63,775 bases of DNA from Luteimonas sp. JM171 (GTDB taxonomy: Bacteria; Pseudomonadota; Gammaproteobacteria; Xanthomonadales; Xanthomonadaceae): assembly GCF_001717465.1 (NCBI RefSeq), contig NZ_CP017074.1, forward strand, positions 104,824 to 168,598, in the 5' to 3' direction. The position numbers and the translations under genes are program-made. The notes under the pieces are model-generated. The model worked only from the letters and a program-made list of their open reading frames with translations. It made no database searches and was not told the origin of the DNA. This document shows, piece after piece, positions 1-7,895 of the stretch. Every line of letters starts with the position of its first letter. Position 1 is the stretch's first letter.

Positions 1-79
1 CGTGCTCGGGCCATACCACACGCTCTACCCGATAGCCTTCCCAGCCGCCCAGCTTCCCGATCGTCTTGCGATCCAGCAT
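1..79 (-). CDS. ISL3-like transposase, N-terminal 26 codons (runs off the window)
   Basis: An open frame starts with ATG at 79 on the minus strand and runs off the left edge. The 26 residues begin MLDRKTIGKLGG and continue WEGYRVERVVWPEH. This resembles the N-terminus of ISL3-type DDE transposases from xanthomonads, ahead of their zinc-binding domain. Nothing of the catalytic DDE core is visible, so whether the transposase is intact cannot be judged. Confidence 0.5.
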   Translation of the reverse strand, partial: MLDRKTIGKLGGWEGYRVERVVWPEH

Positions 80-160
80 GCCCACACCCTTTGAGCCTCC
101 AAATCAGGCATCAAGAGTACTCAGGGCTGCAAAAGGCTCCACGGAAATCAGCGAAGAACC
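1..160 (-). mobile_element. End of an ISL3-family insertion sequence (partial)
   Basis: The minus strand from 160 begins GGTTCTTCGC, which fits the GGnTCTTC-type termini of ISL3-family elements, and leads into a start codon at 79. The 8 bp just outside, TTTTTTCT at 161-168, are AT-rich in a GC-rich setting and have the length of an ISL3 target duplication. The other end lies beyond the window, so neither the second inverted repeat nor the second copy of the duplication can be checked. The family assignment comes from recognising the terminus and the transposase N-terminus. Confidence 0.55.
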
Positions 161-217
161 TTTTTTCTGCCCCTATCAACGGGTGCGTATTGCGTTGCTG
201 CGCCGTGAGCTGACGGG

Positions 218-321
218 CCCCGCCGCGGCCGGGAGGCCTTTTCGCTCCATGTCCCCCGGCCTCCGCTACGCTCCGGCCTCCTCCTTTACTTACGCGAAAA
301 GGCCTCCCGGCCACGGCGGGG
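218..321 (+). repeat. Long hairpin A with conserved 48-nt loop
   Basis: Arms 218-245 and 294-321 are 28 nt each and pair with a single mismatch. The loop, 246-293, is exactly 48 nt. The reverse complement of this loop occurs as the loop of hairpin B with 46 of 48 positions identical, yet the arms of A and B share no obvious similarity. The minus strand of the loop contains an AAAGGAGG run. The function is unknown; a structured RNA, a repetitive mobile unit or an insertion into palindromes are all possible. Confidence 0.75.
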
Positions 322-436
322 CTCGGCTTCGGAAAGTTCCGGAACGCCGCTTCCCCTTCTGTCACGGCGAAAGCCCAGCACGGAGTAGGGGTGTCGCCCT
401 ACGTGGCCGACGCAGGGGATTACCGCGACATCAGGA

Positions 437-536
437 GCGGCGGGTGGGGGTGCCCTCCAGTCGTAAGTAAAGGAGGAGGCCGGAGCGCAGCGCAGGCCGG
501 GGGACATGGAGACTGGAGGGCACCCCCACCCGGCGC
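437..536 (-). repeat. Long hairpin B with conserved 48-nt loop, inverted relative to A
   Basis: Arms 437-462 and 511-536 are 26 nt each and pair with one mismatch. The loop, 463-510, is 48 nt and is the reverse complement of the hairpin A loop except at two positions. The arms are G-run rich on the left and C-run rich on the right, and bear no resemblance to the arms of hairpin A. It lies 25 nt downstream of hutF and might act as its terminator, although no T-tract follows. Confidence 0.75.
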
Positions 537-561
537 CCCGCGCCCTCAAACCGGACCGGTC

Positions 562-1791
562 TCAGGCAAGCAACTGCCGGATGGCCGCCCGGTACCGGGC
601 GGCAATGGCATCCCGATCCCTGTGCCGTCCGCCAGCCACAAGCGCCTGCCCACCCACGTGGACGGTATCGACCGCGCTGCGGTTGCCGCTGAAGATCCAG
701 CGGTCGATGAGGTCTGCCTGCGTCGCCCCCGTCAGCGTCGGCGCGCTGCCATCAAGCGTGATCCAGTCGCCGCTGGTATCAATCCCGGTAACGGCCGGCT
801 TGTTGGAAACCGCACCGTGCAGCAGCGTCTCCCCGACGCTTTCCGAAATACCCACTGCGATGTTGCGGTGCCGGGTCACCAGCCGCTGTCCGTACTCCAG
901 CCAGCGCAGCTCCTCCACCGGAGAGACCGAGATGTGCGAGTCCGAGCCGATGCCCCAGCGCCCGCCCGCGTCCAGGTAATCGCGCAGGGGGAACAGGCCG
1001 TCGCCGAGGTTGGCTTCCGTGGTCGGGCACAGCACCACGGTCGCCCCGCTGGCGGCGATGCGCCGGGTTTCGTCTTCCGTCAGGTGGGTCGCGTGCACCA
1101 GCGCCCAGCGCGCGTCGATATCGAAGTTGTCATACAGCCACTCCACCGGCCGGGCATCGCGCAGGGCCAGCGAATCCTGCACTTCGCCGATCTGCTCGGC
1201 GATGTGGATGTGCACCGGCATCGTGCCCGGCACAGCCGCAAGCACTTCGCGCATTGCGGGCTCGGGCACGGCGCGCAGGCTGTGGAAGCATGCGCCCACC
1301 TGCAGGTCCCGGCTTTCCAGCGACCGGAGCTTTTCCAGCAGGCGCAGGTAGCCATCGACGTCGTGCCCAAAGCGCGCCTGGCGCTCGCCCAGGGGGCGGC
1401 CGTCAAAGCCACCGGTCATGTACAGCACCGGCAGCAGGGTCATGCGGATGCCGGTGTCGCGCGCGGCTTCCACCAGGGCCAGGGACATGGCCGCCGGGTC
1501 GTCATAGGGGGTGCCGTCGGGCTGGTGGTGCACGTACTGGAATTCGCACACGGAGCCGTAGCCGGCTTCCAGCATCTCCACGTACAGCTGCGCGGCGACC
1601 GCGTGCATGGTGTCGGGGGTCATGCGGCCGGCGAAGCGGTACATGGTCTCGCGCCAGGTCCAGAAGGAATCCGCCGGATCGGTGCGGCGTTCGGCCATGC
1701 CGGCCATGGCGCGCTGGAAGGCGTGCGAATGCAGGTTGGGCACGGCGGGCAGGCGCCAGCCGGTCGCGGTTCGGGTTGCGAGTCTGTCCAT
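562..1791 (-). CDS. hutF: Formimidoylglutamate deiminase HutF
   Basis: HutF hydrolyses N-formimino-L-glutamate to N-formyl-L-glutamate and ammonia in histidine degradation. It is an amidohydrolase-superfamily TIM barrel binding one metal ion. Visible metal-site motifs are [10 protein letters not shown] (residues about 19-28), HIHIAEQ, a VHATHL His and [10 protein letters not shown] with the catalytic Asp. At 409 residues it is shorter than the usual roughly 450 because the N-terminal beta-sandwich strand region is missing; the barrel starts within 20 residues of the start. No further upstream start is possible without running into the divergent hutI promoter region. hutF and hutI are divergent with 62 bp between their starts. 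No other hut gene is in the window. Confidence 0.93.
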   Translation of the reverse strand: MDRLATRTATGWRLPAVPNLHSHAFQRAMAGMAERRTDPADSFWTWRETMYRFAGRMTPDTMHAVAAQLYVEMLEAGYGSVCEFQYVHHQPDGTPYDDPAAMSLALVEAARDTGIRMTLLPVLYMTGGFDGRPLGERQARFGHDVDGYLRLLEKLRSLESRDLQVGACFHSLRAVPEPAMREVLAAVPGTMPVHIHIAEQIGEVQDSLALRDARPVEWLYDNFDIDARWALVHATHLTEDETRRIAASGATVVLCPTTEANLGDGLFPLRDYLDAGGRWGIGSDSHISVSPVEELRWLEYGQRLVTRHRNIAVGISESVGETLLHGAVSNKPAVTGIDTSGDWITLDGSAPTLTGATQADLIDRWIFSGNRSAVDTVHVGGQALVAGGRHRDRDAIAARYRAAIRQLLA

Positions 1792-1841
1792 CCGGGCATT
1801 GTGGCAAGCCGGGTGCGCGATGCGTAGTGCGGCGGCTTCCG

Positions 1842-1847
1842 TACAAT
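1842..1847 (+). promoter_or_regulatory. -10 element of hutI (leaderless start)
   Basis: TACAAT lies exactly 6 nt before the hutI ATG at 1854, so the predicted transcript would begin at or next to the start codon. There is no Shine-Dalgarno sequence before the ATG. No clear -35 hexamer is seen. Confidence 0.45.
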
Positions 1848-1853
1848 CGCGGC

Positions 1854-3086
1854 ATGGACGAATCGCAGCGCACCCCGTGGGATGGACTGGTCATTGGTGC
1901 CAGCCTGGCAACCCTTGATGGCGACAGCGGCTACGGGCTGGTCGAGGACGGCGCGCTTGGATGGCGTGACGGATCGATCGTATACGCCGGGCCGCGCACG
2001 TCCCTTCCGGCCGATCCGAACAGCCTGTCGGGCGCCGTGGTGGACTTGGGCGGCGGCCTGGTCACCCCGGGGCTGGTGGACTGCCACACGCACCTGGTGT
2101 TCGCCGGCAACCGCGCCGGCGAGTTCGAGCAGCGCCTGCAGGGTGCGAGCTACGAGGAGATCGCCCGCGCGGGCGGTGGCATCGTGTCATCGGTGCGCGC
2201 GGTGCGCGAAGCCAGCGAGGACCAGCTGGTGGCCGAATCGCTGCCGCGGGCCCGGTCGCTGGTGGCCGACGGTGCCACCACGATCGAGATCAAGTCCGGC
2301 TACGGACTGGATTTCAACAGCGAGCGCAACATGCTGCGCGCCGCGCGCCGGCTGGGCGAAGAGCTTGGCATCAGCGTGCGCACCACGTACCTGGCCGCGC
2401 ACGCGTTGCCGCCGGAGTTCGCCGATCGCGCCGACGACTATATCGACGCGGTGATCGAATGGATGCCGCGCCTGCATGAAGAGGGCCTGGTGGATGCGGT
2501 CGACGCCTTCGCCGAGACCATCGGATTCAGCATCGACCAGACCCGGCGGGTGTTTGAAGCCGCGCGCGGCCTCGGCCTGCCGGTGAAGCTGCACGCCGAC
2601 CAGCTCAGCGATGGCGGCGGGGCCGGGCTGGTGGCACAGTTCGAAGGCCTGTCGGCGGACCACGTGGAGTACAGCTCGGAAGCCGGGGTGAAGGCCATGG
2701 CCCGGGCCGGGACGGTGGCCGTGCTGCTGCCCGGCGCCTTCCATGTGCTGCGCGAAACCCGGCTGCCGCCGCTCGAGGCGCTGCGAAGCCACGGAGTTGC
2801 GATGGCCGTGGCGACCGATTGCAACCCGGGCACGTCCCCCCTGCTCTCCCTGCGCCAGGCCATGCAGCTGGCCTGCACCCTGTTCCGGCTGACCCCGGAA
2901 GAGGCCTTGCGCGGCGCGACCGTCAACGCCGCCCGGGCCCTGGGCATGGAGGACCGCGGCGTGCTGCGCCCGGGGATGCGCGCCGACTTCGTGCACTGGA
3001 ATGTCCGCCAGCCGGCCGAGCTGTGCTACTGGCTGGGCGGGCAGCTCGCCGCCAGCGTGCATGCGGGCGGCGAGCGCATCGCCTGA
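1854..3086 (+). CDS. hutI: Imidazolonepropionase HutI
   Basis: HutI hydrolyses 4-imidazolone-5-propanoate to N-formimino-L-glutamate, the substrate of the neighbouring HutF. It is a 410-residue cytoplasmic amidohydrolase, the usual family length. Metal and active-site motifs are visible: [12 protein letters not shown] near residue 80, KLHADQ, ADHVEY and [10 protein letters not shown]. The ATG at 1854 was chosen because the conserved domain starts right after it and a TACAAT element sits 6 nt upstream, suggesting a leaderless mRNA. The frame is open upstream, but that part is antisense to hutF. Confidence 0.96.
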   Translation: MDESQRTPWDGLVIGASLATLDGDSGYGLVEDGALGWRDGSIVYAGPRTSLPADPNSLSGAVVDLGGGLVTPGLVDCHTHLVFAGNRAGEFEQRLQGASYEEIARAGGGIVSSVRAVREASEDQLVAESLPRARSLVADGATTIEIKSGYGLDFNSERNMLRAARRLGEELGISVRTTYLAAHALPPEFADRADDYIDAVIEWMPRLHEEGLVDAVDAFAETIGFSIDQTRRVFEAARGLGLPVKLHADQLSDGGGAGLVAQFEGLSADHVEYSSEAGVKAMARAGTVAVLLPGAFHVLRETRLPPLEALRSHGVAMAVATDCNPGTSPLLSLRQAMQLACTLFRLTPEEALRGATVNAARALGMEDRGVLRPGMRADFVHWNVRQPAELCYWLGGQLAASVHAGGERIA

Positions 3087-3182
3087 GCGCGCGGATGCCG
3101 CCCGGCACGGGCGCGGGATGATCCGGGCGCGGTGATTGGCGTATCTTGCCAGCGGTCGTCCGTATCCGCTCGAGGAGATTCC

Positions 3183-4385
3183 GTGCCCTGCCGTTCCCTG
3201 CTCGCCGCCGCCATCCTGTTCGCCGGCTCCACCGTTTCCGCGCAGGACGCGCCCGAGGCCGCGCGCCAGCTCGCGCAGGACGCGATCATCGTCGATACCC
3301 ACATCGACGCACCGGGCATCCTGCTCAGCCGCTGGGCCGACCTGGGCGTGGAAGCCCCGGACCGTGAGTTCGATTACCCGCGGGCCCGCGAGGGCGGGCT
3401 GGACGTGGCGTTCATGGCCATCTACACCTCCCACGGCCGTGACGAGGCCGGCACCGCGCGCCAGCACGCGCACAACCAGATCGACGCCGTGGAAGCGCTC
3501 ACCGCGCGGCATCCGGACAAGTTCGCCATCGTCACCTCGCCGGGCGACGTCGAATCGCTGCGCGCGGGCGGCAAGGTGCTGCTGGCCATGGGCATGGAGA
3601 ACGGCGGCCCGCTGGAAGACGACCTCTCGCTGGTGGAGACGTTCTTTGATCGCGGCGTGCGCTACATCGGCCTCACCCACAGCGGCAACAACCGCCTGGG
3701 CGACTCGTCCTACCCGCTGGAGAAGAAGGCCAACGGCCTGACCGACTTCGGCCGCCAGGTGGTGGCCGAGATGAACCGCCTGGGCATGATCGTCGACGTC
3801 TCGCACCTGTCCGACGACACCACCCGCGACGTCATCGAGACCAGCACCGCGCCGGTGATCGCCAGCCACTCCGGCTTCCGCCACTTCACGCCGGGGTTCG
3901 AGCGCAACCTCAGCGACGAGCTTGCCAGGGCGATCGCCGACACCGGCGGCGTGATCCAGATCCCCTTCGGCACCATGTTCCTTGACGGCCAGGCCGCCGC
4001 GGACATCCAGGCCTACTTCATCGCCGCCGACGAATTCACCCGCCGCAACGCCGAACGGGAGGCCGCGGGCGAGCCGCTGGAGGAGCGCAGGGAATTCGAG
4101 CGCGCATGGGCCGAAGCCCACCCGGTGCCGGACATCACCATCGAGCCGCTGCTTGACCAGATCGACTACGGCGTGAAGCTGGTCGGCATCGACCACATCG
4201 GCCTGGGCTCGGACTTCGACGGCGTGGGCGGCGACCTGCCCGAGGGCCTGCGCACGGTGGCCGACTTCCCCAACCTGGTGGCGGCGCTGCAGGGCCGGGG
4301 CTACAGCGACGAAGACATCCGCAAGATCCTGGGCGGCAACATGCTGCGCGCCTGGGCGGACATCGAGGCCGCCGCGACCCGCTGA
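3183..4385 (+). CDS. Exported M19-family (renal-type) dipeptidase
   Basis: This is a membrane dipeptidase-like zinc hydrolase expected in the periplasm, where it would cleave dipeptides. Family motifs are present in order: VDTHIDAP (first zinc ligands), MENGGPL (bridging Glu), IGLTHSGNN, VDVSHLSD and IASHSG, then GSDFDGVGG. The GTG at 3183 is preferred over an upstream ATG because GAGGAG lies at 3172-3177 and the protein then begins with a clean signal peptide (MPCRSLLAAAILFAGSTVSA). It is 400 residues long, normal for the family. It is codirectional with hutI but 96 bp away, and probably a separate unit. Confidence 0.92.
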   Translation: MPCRSLLAAAILFAGSTVSAQDAPEAARQLAQDAIIVDTHIDAPGILLSRWADLGVEAPDREFDYPRAREGGLDVAFMAIYTSHGRDEAGTARQHAHNQIDAVEALTARHPDKFAIVTSPGDVESLRAGGKVLLAMGMENGGPLEDDLSLVETFFDRGVRYIGLTHSGNNRLGDSSYPLEKKANGLTDFGRQVVAEMNRLGMIVDVSHLSDDTTRDVIETSTAPVIASHSGFRHFTPGFERNLSDELARAIADTGGVIQIPFGTMFLDGQAAADIQAYFIAADEFTRRNAEREAAGEPLEERREFERAWAEAHPVPDITIEPLLDQIDYGVKLVGIDHIGLGSDFDGVGGDLPEGLRTVADFPNLVAALQGRGYSDEDIRKILGGNMLRAWADIEAAATR

Positions 4386-4414
4386 GGGTGCACACGGCCG
4401 AGGCGGAAGGCATG

Positions 4415-4440
4415 AAAAAGGCCCGCGCGAGGCGGGCCTT
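4415..4440 (-). terminator. Intrinsic terminator of the THX gene
   Basis: A 9-bp GC-rich stem (4418-4426 with 4432-4440, 5-nt loop) is followed on the minus strand by a run of five T. It lies 22 nt past the stop codon of the THX gene and between two convergent genes. The T-tract is on the minus strand only. Confidence 0.8.
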
Positions 4441-4461
4441 GTTTCCAGCGGTGCGGGAGGA

Positions 4462-4647
4462 TTACTCCTTGACCACGGTCTTCCTGGCAACGACCTTCTT
4501 CGCCGGCTTGACCACGCTCTTGCGGCCGGCGGCGGCCGTGGCCTGCGTGGCTTCGCCCGTGGCGGAGGCGCGTCGGCGCGGACGGCTGTTGCCGTAGCTG
4601 GAGTTGTAGCGCTTGCCCTTGCGGGTCTTGCGATCGCCCTTGCCCAT
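4462..4647 (-). CDS. 30S ribosomal protein THX family
   Basis: This is a 61-residue very basic protein. Its N-terminus, MGKGDRKTRKGKRY then NSSYGNSRPRRR, matches the small-subunit protein THX, a 25-30 residue peptide that sits in the head of Thermus 30S subunits. A strong AGGAG lies 7 nt before the ATG at 4647, and an intrinsic terminator follows. The second half is an Ala/Lys/Val-rich tail with AKK-type motifs, absent from classical THX. Role in this organism is inferred from the family. It stands alone, convergent to the dipeptidase gene. Confidence 0.85.
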   Translation of the reverse strand: MGKGDRKTRKGKRYNSSYGNSRPRRRASATGEATQATAAAGRKSVVKPAKKVVARKTVVKE

Positions 4648-4733
4648 CAAAAATCTCCTGGAAATCCGGTTGTCTGGCGCGCGCCGGAACTGGCGTGCGA
4701 ACCGATAAATCCTAGCACGCGGCGCCCCGCCGA

Positions 4734-5126
4734 TCAGCCGCCGCGGGCGTGGCTCAGGCGCAGGTTCACGAGGTGCGCGGCCGCCAGCAGGAGGCCGCCG
4801 GTGACCATGATCACGGCGTGGGCCAGGCCATGGTCGTGCAGCAGCGTGAATGCCCCCGCCCACACCAGCACCAGCCCCGGGACCAGCAGCAGCCAGGCCC
4901 GGAACGCCCGGTGGCGGCGGTAGCCCACGGTCAGGGTCGTCACGCCCAGGACGGTCGCGAACACCACGAAGGCCTGGTCGAAATCAATCCATCCACCCAC
5001 GTTCAGCCCCAGCGCAGGCAGCAGCGCGAGCGCCAGCGGCAGCAGCGCGCAGTGCACCGCGCACAGGAACGAGGCCGCCATTCCAAAGCGGTCGGCCCTG
5101 CGCAGGCTGGAGTTGGTGATGGGCAT
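4734..5126 (-). CDS. MerC-domain inner-membrane protein in a zinc-uptake locus
   Basis: This is a 130-residue protein with about four hydrophobic helices. It carries the MerC signature FLCAVHCALLPL (residues about 20-31), whose two Cys bind metal in the mercury transporter MerC. It lacks other mer genes; instead it is divergent from a ZnuD-like receptor and shares with it a Zur-box-like operator, so a role in zinc handling is more likely than mercury resistance. A TATAAT on the minus strand at 5159-5164, inside the operator, gives a leader of roughly 25 nt. Confidence 0.85.
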   Translation of the reverse strand: MPITNSSLRRADRFGMAASFLCAVHCALLPLALALLPALGLNVGGWIDFDQAFVVFATVLGVTTLTVGYRRHRAFRAWLLLVPGLVLVWAGAFTLLHDHGLAHAVIMVTGGLLLAAAHLVNLRLSHARGG

Positions 5127-5153
5127 GACTTTCAGCGGTTTCCGCTCTGAATT

Positions 5154-5170
5154 GAAACATTATAACATTC
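5154..5170. promoter_or_regulatory. Putative Zur operator over divergent -10 elements
   Basis: GAAACATTATAACATTC resembles the gammaproteobacterial Zur box; its right half (ATAACATTC) fits best and its left half poorly. It contains TATAAT on the minus strand (5164-5159) and TATAAC on the plus strand (5161-5166), so one bound repressor could shut both the MerC-like gene and znuD. The match was made by eye. Confidence 0.55.
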
Positions 5171-5197
5171 GGTTTTGATCCGCCAGCGTTTTTTCCG

Positions 5198-7360
5198 ATG
5201 CCTTCTTTCCCCAGGTTCCGCCCCCTCTTCCCCGCCCTGCTCGCGCTCCTTGCCGGCCCGGCTTTTGCTGACAACCAGGACGATCCGCGCCATTCCGAAC
5301 CCAAGGACCTGGATTCGGTGATCGTGCGCGCGAGCCCCCTGGCCAAATCCGCGGAGGACCTGACCCAGCCCGTGGAGGTGCTGGCCGGCGAGCGCCTGGA
5401 CGAGATGAAGGCAGCCTCGCTGGGGGAAACCGTCAATCGCCTGCCGGGGATCCAGAGTTCGTACCACGGACCCGGCGTGGGCCGGCCGATCATCCGCGGC
5501 ATGGACGGCGCCCGGGTGCAGGTGCTCAGCGACGGGCTGGCCTCGGGCGACGTGTCCACGGTGAGCGTGGACCACGCGGTCACCATCGAGCCGTTCCTGG
5601 CCAACCAGATCGAAGTGCTCAAGGGGCCGGCCACCCTGCTTTATGGCAGCGGCGCCATCGGTGGCGCGGTGAACGTGATCGACGGGCGGATCCCCGAAAC
5701 CACGACCTTCGAGCCGCTGGAGGGCCGGGCGGAACTGCGCGCCGGCAGCGTCGCCGACGAACGCACCGGCATGGTGCGCCTGGATGGCACGGATTCCTCG
5801 GGCCGGCTGGTGTTCCACTTCGACGCCCTGCACCGCGAGACCGGTGACTACCGGATCCCCGGCTTCGCGGAAGCGGACGACGGGCACGGCGACGGCCATG
5901 CGCGCGAAGGCGCGCATGGGCGCCTGCCGCACAGCTTCCTGCGCACCGACAGCGCAGCGCTGGGCGCGTCCTGGGTGGGCGATCGCGGCTTCCTCGGCGC
6001 CGGATACAGCATGTTCAACTCGCGCTACGGCGTGCCCGGGCACGTCCACCCCGGCGACGGCGACGGCGACGGCCATGGCCACGACGACCACGACCACGCG
6101 CATGGCGACGACCACGGCGTGCACATCGTCATGGACCAGCGCCGCAGCGAGGTGCGCGGCGGCCTGGACGACATGGATGGTTTCGAAAGCCTGCGCGTGA
6201 AGCTGGCGCACAACGAGTACACGCACACGGAGTTCGAGGACAACGCGGTGGGCACCGTGTTCGACAATGACAGCGTGGAAGGCCGGGTGGAACTCGTGCA
6301 CCGGCCGCTGGGCGGCTGGAACGGGGCCTTCGGGCTGCAGTTCTCGCGGCGCAAGTTCAATGCGATCGGGGCCGAGGCGTTCGTTCCCGACTCCAAGTCA
6401 CGCGACACCGGCGTGTTCTGGATCGGCGAGCGCAGCTTCGACGGCGTCGACCTGGAGCTGGGCGCGCGCTATGACCAGGGCCGGATCGACCTCGTGCAGG
6501 GCCCCTCGCGCGATTTCGACGCCGCAAGCGTGTCGGCGGCGGCGCGATGGCACCTGGGGGACCGGCTGCACCTGTCGTTCGGGATCGACCGCGCCCAGCG
6601 TACGCCCACGTCGGAGGAGCTGTATTCCGATCGCCTGCACGTGGCCACCGGCAGCTACGAATTCGGCAACGCAGGCCTGGACAAGGAAACCGCCAACCGC
6701 GCCGAACTCGGGATGCACTGGCACCACGAAGACCTGCTGGTGAGCGCGTCGCTGTACCACATCGAATACGACGACTTCATCTACCTCGCGGAAACCGGCG
6801 TGGTGGACGGCGGGCTGCCGGCGCGGATCTGGAACCAGGCCGATGCGCGCTTCACCGGCGGCGAGCTGGACGTGCAGTGGACCGTGCTCGACGACGACCG
6901 CGGCCAGTGGACCGTTCGTGCATTCGGCGATGCGGTCCGCGCCCGCCTGGCCGGCTCCGGGACGCGCGAAGTGTCGTTCACGGTGCCGCATGGCAGCCAC
7001 GGCCACGTGCACAGCGCGCAGATTGCGCTCAGCGGTCACCTGCCGCGGATTGCCCCCGCCCGCGTTGGCGCGGAAGTGCGGTGGCGTTCGGCCGATGATG
7101 CCTGGCGCGCCAACCTGGGCGCAGTGCGCTATGGCTCGCAGGACCGGGTTGCCGAGCACGAGAGCGAGTCGGAGGGCTACACGCTGGTGCACGCAGGTTT
7201 CGCCTGGCACCTGGATACGGCCGGCGGGAAAGCCTGGGAGCTGTTCGTGGACGGCAACAACCTGCTCGACGAAGAGGCCCGGCCGCACACCTCCTTCATC
7301 AGCCACCTCGCGCCGCTGCCGGGGCGCAACGTGACCGCGGGCGTGCGGGTGTTCTTCTGA
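5198..7360 (+). CDS. znuD: TonB-dependent outer-membrane zinc receptor, ZnuD-like
   Basis: This is a 720-residue TonB-dependent receptor expected to import zinc across the outer membrane. It has a signal peptide (ending near AFA, residue about 24), a plug domain (residues about 45-160, with VLKGPATLLYGSGAIGGAVNV) and a beta-barrel ending in Phe (AGVRVFF). Extracellular loops are strikingly His/Asp/Gly-rich at residues about 225-250 and 280-310, and a third His-containing loop lies near residue 600, as in the zinc receptor ZnuD. It lies between a Zur-box-like site and a convergent zur gene only 6 bp from its stop, which supports zinc repression. A cobalt or copper substrate cannot be ruled out. 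Confidence 0.9.
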   Translation: MPSFPRFRPLFPALLALLAGPAFADNQDDPRHSEPKDLDSVIVRASPLAKSAEDLTQPVEVLAGERLDEMKAASLGETVNRLPGIQSSYHGPGVGRPIIRGMDGARVQVLSDGLASGDVSTVSVDHAVTIEPFLANQIEVLKGPATLLYGSGAIGGAVNVIDGRIPETTTFEPLEGRAELRAGSVADERTGMVRLDGTDSSGRLVFHFDALHRETGDYRIPGFAEADDGHGDGHAREGAHGRLPHSFLRTDSAALGASWVGDRGFLGAGYSMFNSRYGVPGHVHPGDGDGDGHGHDDHDHAHGDDHGVHIVMDQRRSEVRGGLDDMDGFESLRVKLAHNEYTHTEFEDNAVGTVFDNDSVEGRVELVHRPLGGWNGAFGLQFSRRKFNAIGAEAFVPDSKSRDTGVFWIGERSFDGVDLELGARYDQGRIDLVQGPSRDFDAASVSAAARWHLGDRLHLSFGIDRAQRTPTSEELYSDRLHVATGSYEFGNAGLDKETANRAELGMHWHHEDLLVSASLYHIEYDDFIYLAETGVVDGGLPARIWNQADARFTGGELDVQWTVLDDDRGQWTVRAFGDAVRARLAGSGTREVSFTVPHGSHGHVHSAQIALSGHLPRIAPARVGAEVRWRSADDAWRANLGAVRYGSQDRVAEHESESEGYTLVHAGFAWHLDTAGGKAWELFVDGNNLLDEEARPHTSFISHLAPLPGRNVTAGVRVFF

Positions 7361-7366
7361 CGGCGC

Positions 7367-7864
7367 CTAGCCGGGCGCCGCCTCCGCCCGGCTGCAGGCG
7401 GCGCACAGGCCGTGGACTTCCAGCGTCTGCGCCTGCGGGGTGAAACCCAGCGCGCGGGCACGCGCGTCCAGCGACTGCACCACGCGCTCGTCCTCCAGTT
7501 CGGTGGCATCGTGGCAGTTGTCGCAGATCAGGAAAGGCACCGAATGCGGCCGGCTGCTGGGATGGTGGCAGGCGACGAAGGCGTTGATCGATTCCAGCCG
7601 GTGGATGAAGCCATTGGCGAGAAGAAAGTCCAGCGCCCGGTACACCGTGGGCGGCGCGATGGAACCCGGACCGCCGCCTTCGCGCACGCGATCCAGCAGG
7701 TCATACGCCTTCAGCGGGCGCTCGGCCTCGGCAATCAGGCCAAGCACGTAGTTGCGTATCGGAGTCAGCCGGAGTCCCCGCTTGCGGCACGCCGCCTCGA
7801 CCGCGGAGACGAATTCCTCCGCGTCGTGGACATGGTGCTTGGGATCGGTGCAAACGCCGGGCAT
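7367..7864 (-). CDS. zur: Zinc-responsive Fur-family repressor Zur
   Basis: This is a 165-residue Fur-family regulator. It has a winged-helix domain (RGLRLTPIRNYVLGLI... PPTVYRALDFLLANGFIHRLES), a HHPSS metal-site His pair, and the structural zinc site CDNC near residue 116 with CAAC near the C-terminus. Fur itself is usually shorter and lies elsewhere; the spacing and the link to znuD and the MerC-like gene favour Zur. With zinc it should repress the operator at 5154-5170. Its stop is 6 bp from the znuD stop, with a CGGCGCC/GGGCGCCG hairpin in the junction. The ATG at 7864 lacks a good ribosome binding site. Confidence 0.9.
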   Translation of the reverse strand: MPGVCTDPKHHVHDAEEFVSAVEAACRKRGLRLTPIRNYVLGLIAEAERPLKAYDLLDRVREGGGPGSIAPPTVYRALDFLLANGFIHRLESINAFVACHHPSSRPHSVPFLICDNCHDATELEDERVVQSLDARARALGFTPQAQTLEVHGLCAACSRAEAAPG

Positions 7865-7895
7865 AGCCTGATGATGGTGGCAGGAACCCCCGGGC

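Larger units (their letters stand above)
161..561. other. Gene-free stretch between IS end and hutF, with two large hairpins
   Basis: No convincing gene is present; the open frames here are antisense or frame shadows of GC-rich repeats. The stretch holds a putative 8-bp target duplication (161-168), hairpin A (218-321), a small hairpin (385-402, 6-bp stem) and hairpin B (437-536). Hairpin B ends 25 nt before the hutF stop codon region and could also serve as the hutF transcription end. Confidence 0.6.

Noticed and set aside
385..402. Small 6-bp hairpin between the two large hairpins as a third family member
   Set aside because: It lacks the 48-nt loop and a long stem; it is likely chance in GC-rich DNA.
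66..549. Short overlapping reading frames in 66-549
   Set aside because: They arise from the two hairpins and their arms on both strands, have no ribosome binding site and no protein-like composition.
4734..5126. Mercury-resistance operon
   Set aside because: Only a MerC-domain protein is present; no MerR, MerT, MerP or MerA, and the neighbours are zinc genes.
6040..6130. GGCGACGGC-type tandem repeat as a DNA repeat element
   Set aside because: It encodes the His/Asp/Gly-rich loop of the ZnuD-like receptor in frame, so it is explained by protein composition.
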